Below are positions 11,385-20,400 of a stretch of 64,000 bases of DNA, piece by piece. The notes beneath the pieces are model-generated. The model saw only the letters and a list, made by a program, of their open reading frames with translations. It searched no databases and was not told where the DNA came from. Source of the stretch: Pseudoips prasinana (taxonomy: Eukaryota; Arthropoda; Insecta; Lepidoptera; Nolidae); NCBI GenBank assembly GCA_951640165.1, contig OX621256.1:9176001-9240000 (forward strand). The letters run 5' to 3'. The stretch's first letter is position 1. Each line of letters opens with the position of its first letter. Made by a program: the position numbers and the translations under genes.

Positions 11385-11935
11385 TACTACGCAATACGCT
11401 CGCTCGTAGCATTTTTAAGATGATCATGGAGATAAGCTCATACTACTCGTCTTGAAACGACGCTTATTACATACTGACAGCACTGAAATAACCGCTTAGG
11501 GATGTCGATGCGCATGTTTATGTGAGTGTGCCGTTTTGCGCGTTAGTAGGTAGATTCCGAACTGCCAATATTTTTATACTGTGCTTTGAGGCTGTCGCAA
11601 CAAAAAATCGGGCGATCGATCAATCAACGGATCTACGCGTTGGTGGATGCTCCCTAGAGGGCAATGTTTTTGTAGCTAACCCTCTGTCATTCGGAGAACT
11701 TTACGTGAGCGTTGTTAGACATAATTTGTCAGTTTAAATCGTGCCAAGTAAGTACCTTCATCTATATTTACTATCAGACTGACAAGTTATACATTAATAA
11801 TATAGCAGTTTTGGGTCCCGTGGCTAGATAAAATGCGTATCTTATGAAAACTAAGCAGTCTTAAAAATAATAAAATTTAAAAATATATATTAAATAAGAA
11901 AATCTAATAAAAGAAAATTATTATAATAAATATCT
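11385..11935. other. Gap with open frame and donor-like site
   Basis: A 71-codon frame at 11522-11737 has no recognisable domain. Just after it, CCAA/GTAAGT at ~11748 matches a splice donor. The stretch is richer in CpG than its neighbours. It could be an exon, but there is no homology to support that. Confidence 0.25.
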
Positions 11936-12665
11936 AGTGACAAATAACACATTTCCATCTGATCCTAAACTAGGCAGAGCAATGGCAAGGAGACAACTGA
12001 TAATCATCATCATGTCAGTACGTCCACCGCTGGACAAAAGCCACCCCAAATAGGTGGGATATGCCATACTCGCCACGCTTGGCAGACGGGTTGGCGATCA
12101 CAGATTGATGGTCATATTTTAAAGAAAAACACTGCTGCCCATTCTCTGGTAAATGAAATGAAATTTATTCAGCACTTGGGTATTAACATACACTTGTACT
12201 TGTCAAGGTCACAGTGCAGTACCTACATAAACATAGTGGATAGTATAAAAGATACAAAAATAAAAAAAATGTCCGTCCGTGCGGTTTGTTTTATCGCATA
12301 TATTTTCTGAAATCCTTAAATAAATAACAAGTTACTAATCTATTATTTTGAAATTTCGTTCTACTATATTAAAATTAAAGAATGGAAGACTAGAGCAAAG
12401 AGACGAAATTCTAAATGAGGGTGTGATCACATGCACGGGATCACCGATCACGCGTTAATGGGCCAAAGCGATCCTCGCCGCTGACGAACCTACCCTAGCT
12501 AGCCTGCGGCTTTCTCTAGCTAGCTACCTAGGTGGACGACCCGGAGAAGGAAGCCACAAAGAAACTCCGGGCTTGCTTTTTTCGTCTTATTTTGCTTTCA
12601 GTTTACGATAGGTATAGGTCTTCCCTCGGACGATTTTTACGCCCCCCATGGGATGAGATGGGGTG
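11936..12665. repeat. Mixed repeat fragments
   Basis: About 12010-12110 has GTCCACCGCTGGACAAAAGC and a TTGGCAGACGGGTTGGCGAT block that recur (reversed or diverged) at 25640-25700 and 52905-52990. About 12610-12665 has CCCTCGGACG and CCCCATGGGATGAGATGGGG, the reverse of ~25500-25555. These are dispersed RTE-associated repeats. A CCCGGAG...CTCCGGG hairpin lies at ~12540-12572. No gene. Confidence 0.45.
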
Positions 12666-12669
12666 ATGA

Positions 12670-12712
12670 TATTATATACATATGTCATCAGCGACATATG
12701 TATATAATAACA
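12670..12712. repeat. Short perfect hairpin
   Basis: TTATATACATATGTC pairs exactly with GACATATGTATATAA across a 6-nt loop (ATCAGC). Confidence 0.7.
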
Positions 12713-12850
12713 CACATAAAGATAAAGATATATTACACACGGAACAAATAATCGTGCTCATTACACAAAGACTCTTCTTGGGTGGGGATCGAACCCCCGA
12801 CCTTTTGCTTAACAGTCACGGAGAGGGTCAGTTCAGTAAGCCATGGCATT
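12713..12850 (-). repeat. tRNA-headed SINE fragment
   Basis: Plus-strand GGGTGGGGATCGAACCCCCG is the complement of a Pol III B box in a T-arm context. It is preceded by the ATCGTGCTCATTACACAAAG type of SINE body, so the SINE reads on the minus strand. The A-box end is degenerate. Confidence 0.5.
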
Positions 12851-13009
12851 TCTTAACACACTTATTGCTAAACCTTGCTCAAGTTTTAATTTTATCGTAT
12901 GAAAACTATACCCTTTTTTGCATAATACAAAAACTATTAATATATTATTTATTGAGAACTAGCCGTTCCTGCGACTTAATACTTCAGTTTTAACTAATTT
13001 CAGAATAAA

Positions 13010-13245
13010 GGAAGACCGAAGCAAAGAAAACATGTCTAGATGGGGACTGTCGAGCAACCCCAAAATGGAATGTACTTGTGGAGCATCAGTCCAATCCATG
13101 GCCCACCTAACATCGTGCCCAGCCTGCCACATGTTCATGGCAGGATCTTAGGAATGTCACAAGCAGGGCAATAAGTGTGGCCACGTTCTGGGCTACAAAA
13201 ATTTAATGAGTTTGACATTGAAACGCTTAGAAGAAGAATAAAGTA
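13010..13245 (+). pseudogene. LINE C-terminal Cys-rich fragment
   Basis: Translates in pieces to WGLSSNPKMECTCGASVQSM then AHLTSCPAC. This resembles the 'WGL..np.CeCG..qtm.Hll..C' tail found after RNase H or RT domains in several LINE clades. It is preceded by GGAAGACCGAAGCAAAG and followed by a stop. A dead 3' fragment. Confidence 0.5.
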
Positions 13246-13374
13246 AGTTATCATTTTGATAGAAGTTTTATTACTAATATATGTTACGCGATTGCCCCAT
13301 TGTTTGGGAACTGATTATAATTTGTTTATTCAATAAGTATTCATTCTTTCGTAGTATACTTTCTCTTTAATCTC

Positions 13375-13470
13375 ATCATTATCATACCAGCCGAAAGACA
13401 TCCCCAGCTGGACAAATACCTCCTCCAAGGATCTCCACAATGACCGGTTTTATGCTGCCCGCATTCAGGG
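13375..13470 (+). repeat. Dispersed RTE-associated repeat (GCTGGACAA block)
   Basis: TCATCATTATCATACCAGCC, GAAAGACATCCCCAGCTGG and ACAAATACCTCCTCCAAGG match 43425-43505 and 23695-23745. It is a common lepidopteran LINE-tail type repeat. Confidence 0.55.
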
Positions 13471-13651
13471 ACCTCCCGCGACATTTTCAAGATCGTCAAT
13501 CGTCGTCTATTTATATACTAGAATACTCGTTAAATTTAGTTTAATCAAGAGTTTTAAATTAGCTTCTCAATTCATACTCTGAAGTACATACGTACTGAAT
13601 TGAGTATCTAGTGTAAGAAGGTACTCAATTTACTTCAATAGATTTTTTTTT

Positions 13652-13868
13652 AATCCTAGCCCCAAACTAAGCAAAGCTTGTACTATGGGTACCAGGTGAC
13701 GATATACATACTTATATAGATAGATAAATACTTAAATACATAGAAAACATCCATGACGCAGAAACAAATATTTGTGCTCATCACACAAATATTTGCACTT
13801 ACCGGGATTCGAACCCAGGACCACCAGCTTCGTAGGCAGGAGCACTACCAACTAGGCTACGGTGATCG
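13652..13868 (-). repeat. tRNA-derived SINE family 2, copy 1
   Basis: On the minus strand it begins with a tRNA-like head: A box TAGCCTAGTTGGTAGTGCTC and B box GGGTTCGAATCCC. The body (AAGTGCAAATATTTGTGTGA, then TATATAAGTATG) follows, and it ends with AAGCTTTGCTTAGTTTGGGG. Matches 32618-32850 along its whole length. Made by Pol III and moved by a partner LINE. Confidence 0.8.
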
Positions 13869-14264
13869 TCGTTTAAATTGATAACGACAATGTATTCTAG
13901 GAAAAGAAAATAAAATAAGAAATACTAAACTTAAGAAATTCTCCCTTATAAATGTAGCAGTGATAACACTGCATAAAAGAACAGAAGATATAAAAATACA
14001 AACCGGAGGGAATAATAAGTTATGCAAAAATATTGCTTTTCCGCCCTTTATTTATAACGTGACTCTGCAAAAATATTATACCTAATTTAAATTCCGACAA
14101 ACGCTATATCGCTGTTACTAACTAAATGACAATACATTATTATTATGACTTTGTTTTTTTTAAAGAGTGTAATGTTACCTACATTATACTCCTTAAAGAT
14201 ACCCATTTATAATAAGGTTAGGGAGTACCACCACTGTCGTTAATAGCGGCAACATTATGAAAAT
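13869..14264. other. Gap, nothing recognised
   Basis: AT-rich; no gene or named repeat supported. Confidence 0.4.
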
Positions 14265-14276
14265 TTGTAACAAGCT

Positions 14277-14639
14277 GAGTTTTGGCGCCAACGCGGAAAA
14301 AGACGCATCAGGGCATTGTTTCATTTTCAAAAACTGGTGTAAATTCAAGTTTTTATGTGTAAATATGGTGGATTTTTAGACATAACATCATGGACAACGT
14401 ACACAAGTGGAGGAAAGTGCAATATTGTCGTGAATTGCGATTTTCTGTGTTGAATCTAAAACTCCATATAAGCCTCTAGTAAAGTCTCCACTGCTTTACT
14501 GGGGTACGACAAGGACTACGTTTGACTTGACTGTGACGGACTTTACTTGACATGACGAAAATAAATGAAATAAAAATATATTTTACGGAAGGCTCATAAG
14601 GCCGACGAAGCCAGAGCCGTAAAACTGAAATAAAAAAAA
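14277..14639 (+). mobile_element. ~364-bp poly(A) retroposon without tRNA head, copy 1
   Basis: Starts GAGTTTTGGCGCCAACGCGG and ends GCCGTAAAACTGAAATAAAA plus A's. It is flanked by an exact 12-bp target duplication TTGTAACAAGCT (14265-14276, 14640-14651). A second copy at 17955-18319 starts at the same base, so this is a full unit and not a random truncation. No Pol III B box is seen. The 3' end can fold through TTTTACGG / CCGTAAAA. The only ORF is about 29 codons (MDNVHKWRKV...). Moved by LINE-type target-primed reverse transcription. Confidence 0.85.
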
Positions 14640-14651
14640 TTGTAACAAGCT

Positions 14652-15503
14652 AAATGTCACTTCATCAAAATACAACAACGTAACCTGAACCCGCGGGCAT
14701 AAAATATTATTAATTTTTTCGTAGTTTCGTACTGCATATTTGTTTAATTGTTTTTCAATTACGATTTATCTATTTTGTAATAATTACCAAATAAGGTCAT
14801 TTTACAATTCACTTTACTCAGATCAGCGAATGTTATAAAAATTTGCCAAACTGCCTTACTTTCCATAAATGTCAAAGTAGAAATTACTGGAACTGATTAC
14901 AAAGATGCTGTACTCTAGGCTTCTTTTGTGTTTGTTTTCAGATTTTCTCTCCTTAGAGATATGTAAAATTTTCCTACGAAGGATCACGTCTTAATATTTT
15001 TTTTTTTAAATAAATAAGATATTTCAATATTAATTTATATTTCAATATCTTAAAGTTACCTTTGCTACACAATTCTAAAAACCTTAAATAAATAGTACGA
15101 AACGAAACTTCGTACGTACTTTTATAGAAAAAATACATTGATATAAAATATATATGATTTTTTTTACAAATATAGCACGTTTAAGTGTGAATGTTTGTTT
15201 GAGGAAATCCTAACATTGACATCCCCGATTGGATGCATAACTCGATTTTATAAATTCTTCCTCCTAGATGGGAAAAGAAGGAATAGCAATAATAATAGGG
15301 ACTCTGGCTACAGGCAGTGCCGTCGCACATTATAGGCACTATGTTGGACAACGGCACATTTCGTGTTGGCGCCTCGCTTCGTGTGGGCATCCCATGCGTT
15401 GCTCCGCATCGTTGTCGGTGTGGAGTGTCAGTTCATAATTTAGGACACCATGGTCTGTGATGCTGTAGGAGTGCGGGTAGATTCCCACGTCACAGTAGCA
15501 TTA
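14652..15503. other. Gap, no gene
   Basis: The first 600 bases are AT-rich with no recognised repeat. From ~15300 the GC content rises (GCCGTCGCACATTATAGGCA and onward). This may already be part of the piggyBac-like element's flank. Confidence 0.4.
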
Positions 15504-16500
15504 ACCTTCGGTATGTCAGACGCACCGCTGCACACAAACCGTTGTTTTTCATTCAAATTTAAATTGTGCGCCTAACCGCATTTAGTAGCTGGCCATTATG
15601 AATTGCTAGACACCTTCCACCCGCTTCCTCAGTCCGGAGCACGCTCCCGTGGTAGTTAGGACATGTCTATATTTTCCGCGGGTCTCACAGACCCGACCAG
15701 GCATACGGCGTGACTTTTTTATGTAAGTTTTTTTGGTTAAATTTTTGGAAGTTATTATTATTTTTGCGCTGAAATATAATATTTATCACATTATTAGTTT
15801 CAAAATGAATAGCCATCTCTGCGATGGTGATATTAGTAATTTATTACTAGACGCGGCTGAAGAAGATGACGTAATTTTTAACTTTTGTGGAGACGAGTCC
15901 GATCGCTTGAGTCAGGGTAGCGAGGCATGTGATTCAGAAGCAGAGAATAATGATATAGGAGAGGCTGCTGCGGAAGGAAGTTTTTCAGGTTCTGAAATGG
16001 GTGTGCCGTTGGCTACGCTAACTTCATTGCCGTCAGGAAGAGCGTACAAACATGGAACTATATGGCACAAAAACCCTGGTCGATCTAACGTACGCACACG
16101 AATAGAAAATATAATATCTGGTGCATCAGGAGTAAAGCCTCAAGCTAGAGATATAAAGGACCCTGTAGAATGTTTCGGACTCTTCAGTTCTATTACGGAA
16201 CTGAAGGCTGCAATCGGTCTGATTTATCTCGCAGGATTATCCAAGTCTGGCAGACAGAATTTACAAGATTTTTGGGCAATGATGGAAGGGGTGTTCGAAA
16301 ATCGACTCCTGGTATAAAAGTAGATTCTACGTATGCTCAGTCAAGAAAGATCGCAAAACGCAATATATCTGTGAGACCTGTAAGGGTCACATATGTCTGG
16401 ATCATGCGATTTTCCAATGTGCAATTTGCTTCCGAACCAGAGCCCTGAAAAATGTTGATAGAAGTGATGAAGACGGAATATTCTATAGTTTTTTATAAGC
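15504..16500 (+). mobile_element. piggyBac-like element, internally deleted
   Basis: Defined by the transposase N- and C-terminal pieces below. A TTAACC at 15504 is a possible TTAA-type end, but no matching right end was found. A 5' leader has the hairpin GGGTCTCACAGACCC at ~15683, and this motif recurs at 17508 after TTAA. piggyBac elements insert at TTAA. Borders are uncertain. Confidence 0.6.
15805..16448 (+). pseudogene. piggyBac-like transposase remnant
   Basis: From the ATG at 15805: an acidic N-terminus (DAAEEDDVIFNFCGDESDR), a W-containing linker, then PVECFGLFSSITELKAAIGL and IYLAGLSKSGRQNLQDFWA, which matches the start of the piggyBac DDE domain ('elkafiGl.ilmG....p...d.W'). The catalytic core is then absent. 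After a frame change at ~16320 the C-terminal Cys-rich zinc domain appears: C-S-V-K-K...YICETCKGHICLDHAIFQC followed by AICF. The DDD residues are missing, so it cannot catalyse transposition. The intact ends suggest an internal deletion derivative. Confidence 0.75.
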
Positions 16501-16544
16501 ACATGGGAGTGCCTTATATTTTATAAACTCTAATTGATATAAGA

Positions 16545-16814
16545 ATAAGAATAGAATAAGAATAATTTATTATCCAAGGTAAAGTTACAGAAATTCTTAT
16601 ATCTAGTTTCTAAAATATAGTACAAGAAGGAGTATAATTATTGCTTATGGCTTTCACACTAGGGCTAGCCTGTCTCGTGAAAACCCAGATAATGTGATGC
16701 CTGTCATTTAAGATAGGTACATAGTTTTTTACTAAATTATAGAACAGTTACATTTGTTTAAAAAGAATAATAATATTAAAATCGAAAAATATTAAATTAA
16801 AGTAATAATAAAGG

Positions 16815-16876
<62 letters not shown>

Positions 16877-17215
16877 ACGCGCCTGTGTGTTCGTGTGAGT
16901 GTGTATGTGTAGGTATGTGTGTACGTATGTGTATATTATATAGGTATATCTGTAAGTTTCATTTTATTATTCTTATTAGTGATTCTGTATCACTGTAGGA
17001 CAAACTTAACAACCAGTTGTTTATTATATTCTTAGCTTTTTTGATTGTGCATTCTTTAATGTTACAGGATTTCAGTATTTTGTTGTAGATATAAGGTGAC
17101 ATACATTTTTGCATGTGTTGGGCAAAAGCGGATTTAGTTCGGATTTGGGAAATTTGGAAAACACGGCGATTAAGTAATGCAAAATAGCCTGGTGACTGCA
17201 ATACCATTTTGTGTT
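16545..17215 (-). pseudogene. LINE 3' end, reverse-transcriptase tail
   Basis: A minus-strand frame ending near 16960 gives SPYIYNKILKSCNIKECTIK and KAKNIINNWLLSLSYSD, like the extreme C-terminus of CR1-like LINE proteins ('lyNkLp..ik......fk..l...L....'). The element continues to a tail of AAGAATAAGAATAG type repeats (plus strand, 16545-16570). A GT microsatellite lies inside the 3' UTR. Clade unknown. Confidence 0.5.
16817..16875. repeat. (GT)n microsatellite
   Basis: About 29 uninterrupted GT units, followed by degenerate GT-rich sequence to ~16930. Confidence 0.95.
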
Positions 17216-17496
17216 GTTTGAGTACTATCTTCGATATGTAAAGCTGTCGGACGATATCTGTTTAGTTTTTAATAAGTAACGTGTGTTATAAAAAGAAAGA
17301 AGTAGTTCTTTTTGTTAGAAAAGGCCACCTAAGTTTAATTAAAATAATAATTGTTATAGTTATAAAAGTTGTAGATTTGCAATATTTTTTCATTTTAACC
17401 TATGATTGTTGATGATGAGAACCTAGAGGTGTACTCTAGTAAAACTATTAGTTCATTATAATAACTTATTTATCATACATTATTTGAGAAATAACA

Positions 17497-17545
17497 AGTT
17501 AAAAAACCGGGTCTCACAGACCCACCAGGCATACCGTGTAACTTT
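17497..17545 (+). repeat. piggyBac-type terminal motif, second copy
   Basis: TTAA is followed by CCGGGTCTCACAGACCC and CACCAGGCATACCGTGTAAC, matching 15678-15714 of the piggyBac-like element in the same orientation. It is cut off at 17546 by retroelement sequence. Likely the left end of another truncated copy. Confidence 0.5.
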
Positions 17546-17954
17546 ATGCCACGAGGCATAGCGAAGGTTAATGACATTATCCGTAGGGCTCTCTCCACCG
17601 CCGGCGTCCCAGCTGTGCTAGAATGCGGTCTGGCACGCGACGATGGAAAGAGACCGGACGGTATGTCTTTGTTGGCATGGAAGATGGGTAGGCCACTGGT
17701 GTGGGATGCAACCTGCGTCGACACCCTTGCGCCTACCCATCCTCCCTATACGTCGGAGTCTGCAGGTACAGCTGCTGCATCGGCTGAGGCCCTCAAACGG
17801 CGTAAATACACCAACCTCGTCGGAGGTTATGTATTTGAGCCGTTTGGGGTCGAAACGCTTGGCCCGTGGGGTACAAATGCGCGCACCCTATTTCGGGATA
17901 TTACAAAATTGATCATTGATACTTCACGTGTCCAGAACTCTGGCCTTTATTTTG
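17546..17954 (+). pseudogene. Retroelement C-terminal domain, part 1 (interrupted)
   Basis: Encodes MPRGIAKVNDIIRRALSTAG then GKRPDGMSLLAWKMGRPLVW DATCVDTLAP and EPFGVETLGPWG. This fold appears as a C-terminal domain in many animal retroelement-derived proteins; I do not know the clade. The RPDG...WDATC layout recalls a PD-(D/E)xK nuclease core, but that is inference. The frame stops at the retroposon inserted at 17955 and resumes at 18331 with QRISIAIQR. A second copy lies at 24905-25210. Confidence 0.6.
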
Positions 17955-18319
17955 TTTTTTTTTTTGTTCAGTTTTACGGCTCTGGCTTCTTTGGCCTTAT
18001 GAGCCTTCCGTAAAATATATTTGTATTTCATTTATTTTCGTCATGTCAAGTAAAATCCGTCACAGTCAAGTCATACATAGTCCTTGTCGTACCCCAGTAA
18101 AGCAGTGGAGACTTTACTTGAGGCTTATATGGAGTTTTAGATTCAACACAGAAAATTGCAATTCACGGCAATATGGCACTTTCCTCCACTTGTGTACGTT
18201 GTCCATGATGTTATGTCTAAAAATCCACCATATTTACACATACAAACTTGAATTTACACCAGTTTTTGAAAATGTAACAATGCCCTGATGCGTCTTTTTC
18301 CGCGTTGGCGCCAAAACTC
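17955..18319 (-). mobile_element. ~364-bp poly(A) retroposon, copy 2
   Basis: Reverse complement of copy 1, about 96 percent identical by eye. It has an exact 11-bp target duplication CCTTTATTTTG (17944-17954, 18320-18330) and an A-rich tail at the low-coordinate end. It shares the same first base as copy 1 (GAGTTTTGGCGCC). Removing the insert and one duplication restores the reading frame of the host retroelement domain, which proves the borders. Confidence 0.9.
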
Positions 18320-18330
18320 CCTTTATTTTG

Positions 18331-18412
18331 GTCAAAGAATCAGTATTGCCATACAACGTGTCAATGCTGCCAGTCTTCTGGGTACGTTCCCCGACAACGA
18401 TGAGGATTTTTT
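18331..18412 (+). pseudogene. Retroelement C-terminal domain, part 2
   Basis: Continues the domain after the retroposon: QRISIAIQRVNAASLLGTFP, matching QRISIAIQRGNAASLLGTIP in the copy at 24905-25210. It is followed by an AT-rich 3' UTR. Confidence 0.65.
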
Positions 18413-18518
18413 TTGACGCTGTTTAGATTTAGTTTATTTTATATCTATGTAGGTTTACTCTAGTTTTTAATTATTATTTATATAGTTAGCTAATATATCT
18501 TTAGGAACTTATTAATTA

Positions 18519-18831
18519 CTAGCTGTGCCCCGCGATTTCATCCGCGTTAAACTTTATAAATGATCACAGCTACTGTCCCGCAGGTGATAGCGTGATAATA
18601 TGTAGCATATATGTTGACCCGACCTCTTAGTAATATTCATGCAAAATTTGAAGTAAATCCATGCAGTACTTTTTGAGTTTAGCCCGGACATACATACAGA
18701 TAAACAGACAAATATTCTAAAAACTATAATTTTAGCTTCGATATCGATTGTAAATCACGCCCCGAGTATCCTTTTAAAAAGATATTCAATGTACAGTTTT
18801 GACTTTCCTACGATTTTATTATATGTATAGA
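18519..18831 (-). mobile_element. Non-autonomous Helitron, family A copy 1
   Basis: On the minus strand it starts TCTATACATATAATAAAAT and ends GGGGCACAGCTAG, with a GCGGATGAAATCGC-type 3' hairpin and A/T flanks. About 313 bp, non-coding. Relatives at 29381, 34302 and, as partial units, 41486-42236. Confidence 0.85.
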
Positions 18832-19714
18832 TTATAATGTTATATGTAAATAGCAATTAATTCACAAGTGGTTTTTTAAGAGTAAAAATATTATTTGTTT
18901 TTTTTAGTTTAACTAATTTTAATAGTCTTATTAACTAATTTGATAATCGAAACACAAAATAGGCCTACTAATAATAAAAGACCTACCATAATAATGACTG
19001 ATCGTAATAATTTACTCAGCCCGGCGAAGTGATGCGAATTGAAACACCTTTTTAGTGGATGAGCCCTCCGATTAAGTATATTTCGTGATCCATTAATAGT
19101 TGTTCTGAGTCTGGGTGTAATTTTTGTCCGTAAATTATGGTTAAAGAAATATATTTTTCTCAAAAGAACGTATTACATTCACGAAAAAATACAATAATGT
19201 AACTTAATAAGTGCCTTCCAAGCGCAGCTTAACTTATGAATATAAACTTACATTCTAAATGTTAATCTAGTAATAAAAAAAAACATATTATATACTTGCT
19301 ACTAAGACTTGTACCAATTGCTACTTGCTACTAATTATATGTTTGTAAAGTACCCCGCGACCCAGCTGCACAGGAATTAGATTCCCAAGTGCGTGCGATG
19401 TCTTTTTAAAAACGTTTAAAAACGAAATATTTATATAATGTTTCTTCTATTTTAATTCGTTAGTTAGAAGACTAGGCATTTCAAGTTTTCCAGATAAACA
19501 AAAACATTGAACAACGGTTAAATAATCCATACAGTTATTTTCTATTCATTTCATATTCATAACTTCTAGATCTCGGATCTCGGTTTCTGTTTACAGTAAA
19601 AATATCAAGCTGTCTTTATAAACCTAGAATAATACGCCAGAGGCACCCCTCTTTGGAGTTCAAGCTTCGACTCAGGGTTACTGAAGGTTAGATAAATCCA
19701 TCCACCCAGGCAAT
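18832..19714. other. Gap with SINE fragment
   Basis: No gene. About 19335-19412 matches the distal part of SINE family 3 (TATGTTTGTAAAGTACCCCG, then GGAATTAGATTCCCAAGTGC) on the plus strand. An 84-codon minus-strand frame (18909-19163) has no recognisable domain. Confidence 0.45.
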
Positions 19715-19720
19715 ATTGAT

Positions 19721-19926
19721 CTTATTAACTTATCGTGTGGGCAGTGACATGGATTAAGCATTGTTGCCTAGTAGCTACAATCGGGACCGACAGTTTAACG
19801 TTCCCTCCGAGACACGGAGACGCTCAGAAATTAAACCATTTTGGCGGTCACCCATCTATGGACTGACTGCGAGGCTAGTTGCTTGACCTCGTCAATCACC
19901 TACGGATCGGTGAAAGCATCTAGCTG
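19721..19926 (-). repeat. 5S rRNA-derived SINE, copy 1
   Basis: On the minus strand the head reads CACCGATCCGTAGGTGATTG, then a GTCAGTCCATAGATGGGTGA CCGCC block. These match the 5S rRNA internal promoter: the A-box region GTTAAGCAAC of intact copies, and the C box GGATGGGTGACCG. A body (GGTTTAATTTCTGAGCGTCT) and a CCCACACGATAAG tail follow. Pol III transcribed, LINE mobilised. Confidence 0.75.
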
Positions 19927-20125
19927 TGAGGGCTTCAAATCTCTAATATTGATGTAATTACTACTTCTGACGAGAGAGATTTGTGGTGAACGCGACAGCA
20001 GGTATATCTTCGAATAATTACACGAGACACTTCCCGTGACAAATGCGGTAGAGGACGCATAGAGGCATCATGTCTCACCGTTTCATTTCAATCAAAGCTG
20101 AGCCTACCCAACGTTCGCTGTAAGC

Positions 20126-20363
20126 TATATACATGAAAATCAATGCCACTTTTCGTTGTAATGTTATAACTCAACAACGCCTTTACCGATTTGGCTAATT
20201 TTGGTCTTGAATTATTTGTGGAAGTCCAGGGAAGGTTTGTACGTAGAGAAAATTTAAAAAAAAGTCTTGAAAAAGTGTAAAATCAACATCTTTCTATACT
20301 CCCATATACAAACAATTTGTACTAATACTTAAAAGCGTAGCGAAGCACGTACCGGGCCGCTAG
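20126..20363 (+). mobile_element. Helitron-type non-autonomous element
   Basis: Ends AAGCACGTACCGGGCCGCTAG followed by T, a known style of lepidopteran Helitron 3' end. The body has ATAACTCAACAACGCCTTTA and CCGATTTGGCTAATTTTGGT. The 5' end (~20126) is uncertain. Confidence 0.5.
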
Positions 20364-20400
20364 TTTCAATATAAAAGGTGGTGCACGCCGGACAGAGGCC
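20364..20400 (+). repeat. Older Jockey copy, left piece, with target duplication
   Basis: The last 11 bases (20390-20400, GGACAGAGGCC) are repeated exactly at 22542-22552. The older Jockey sequence continues after the second copy, so these bases are the target-site duplication of the younger Jockey insertion. Confidence 0.75.
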
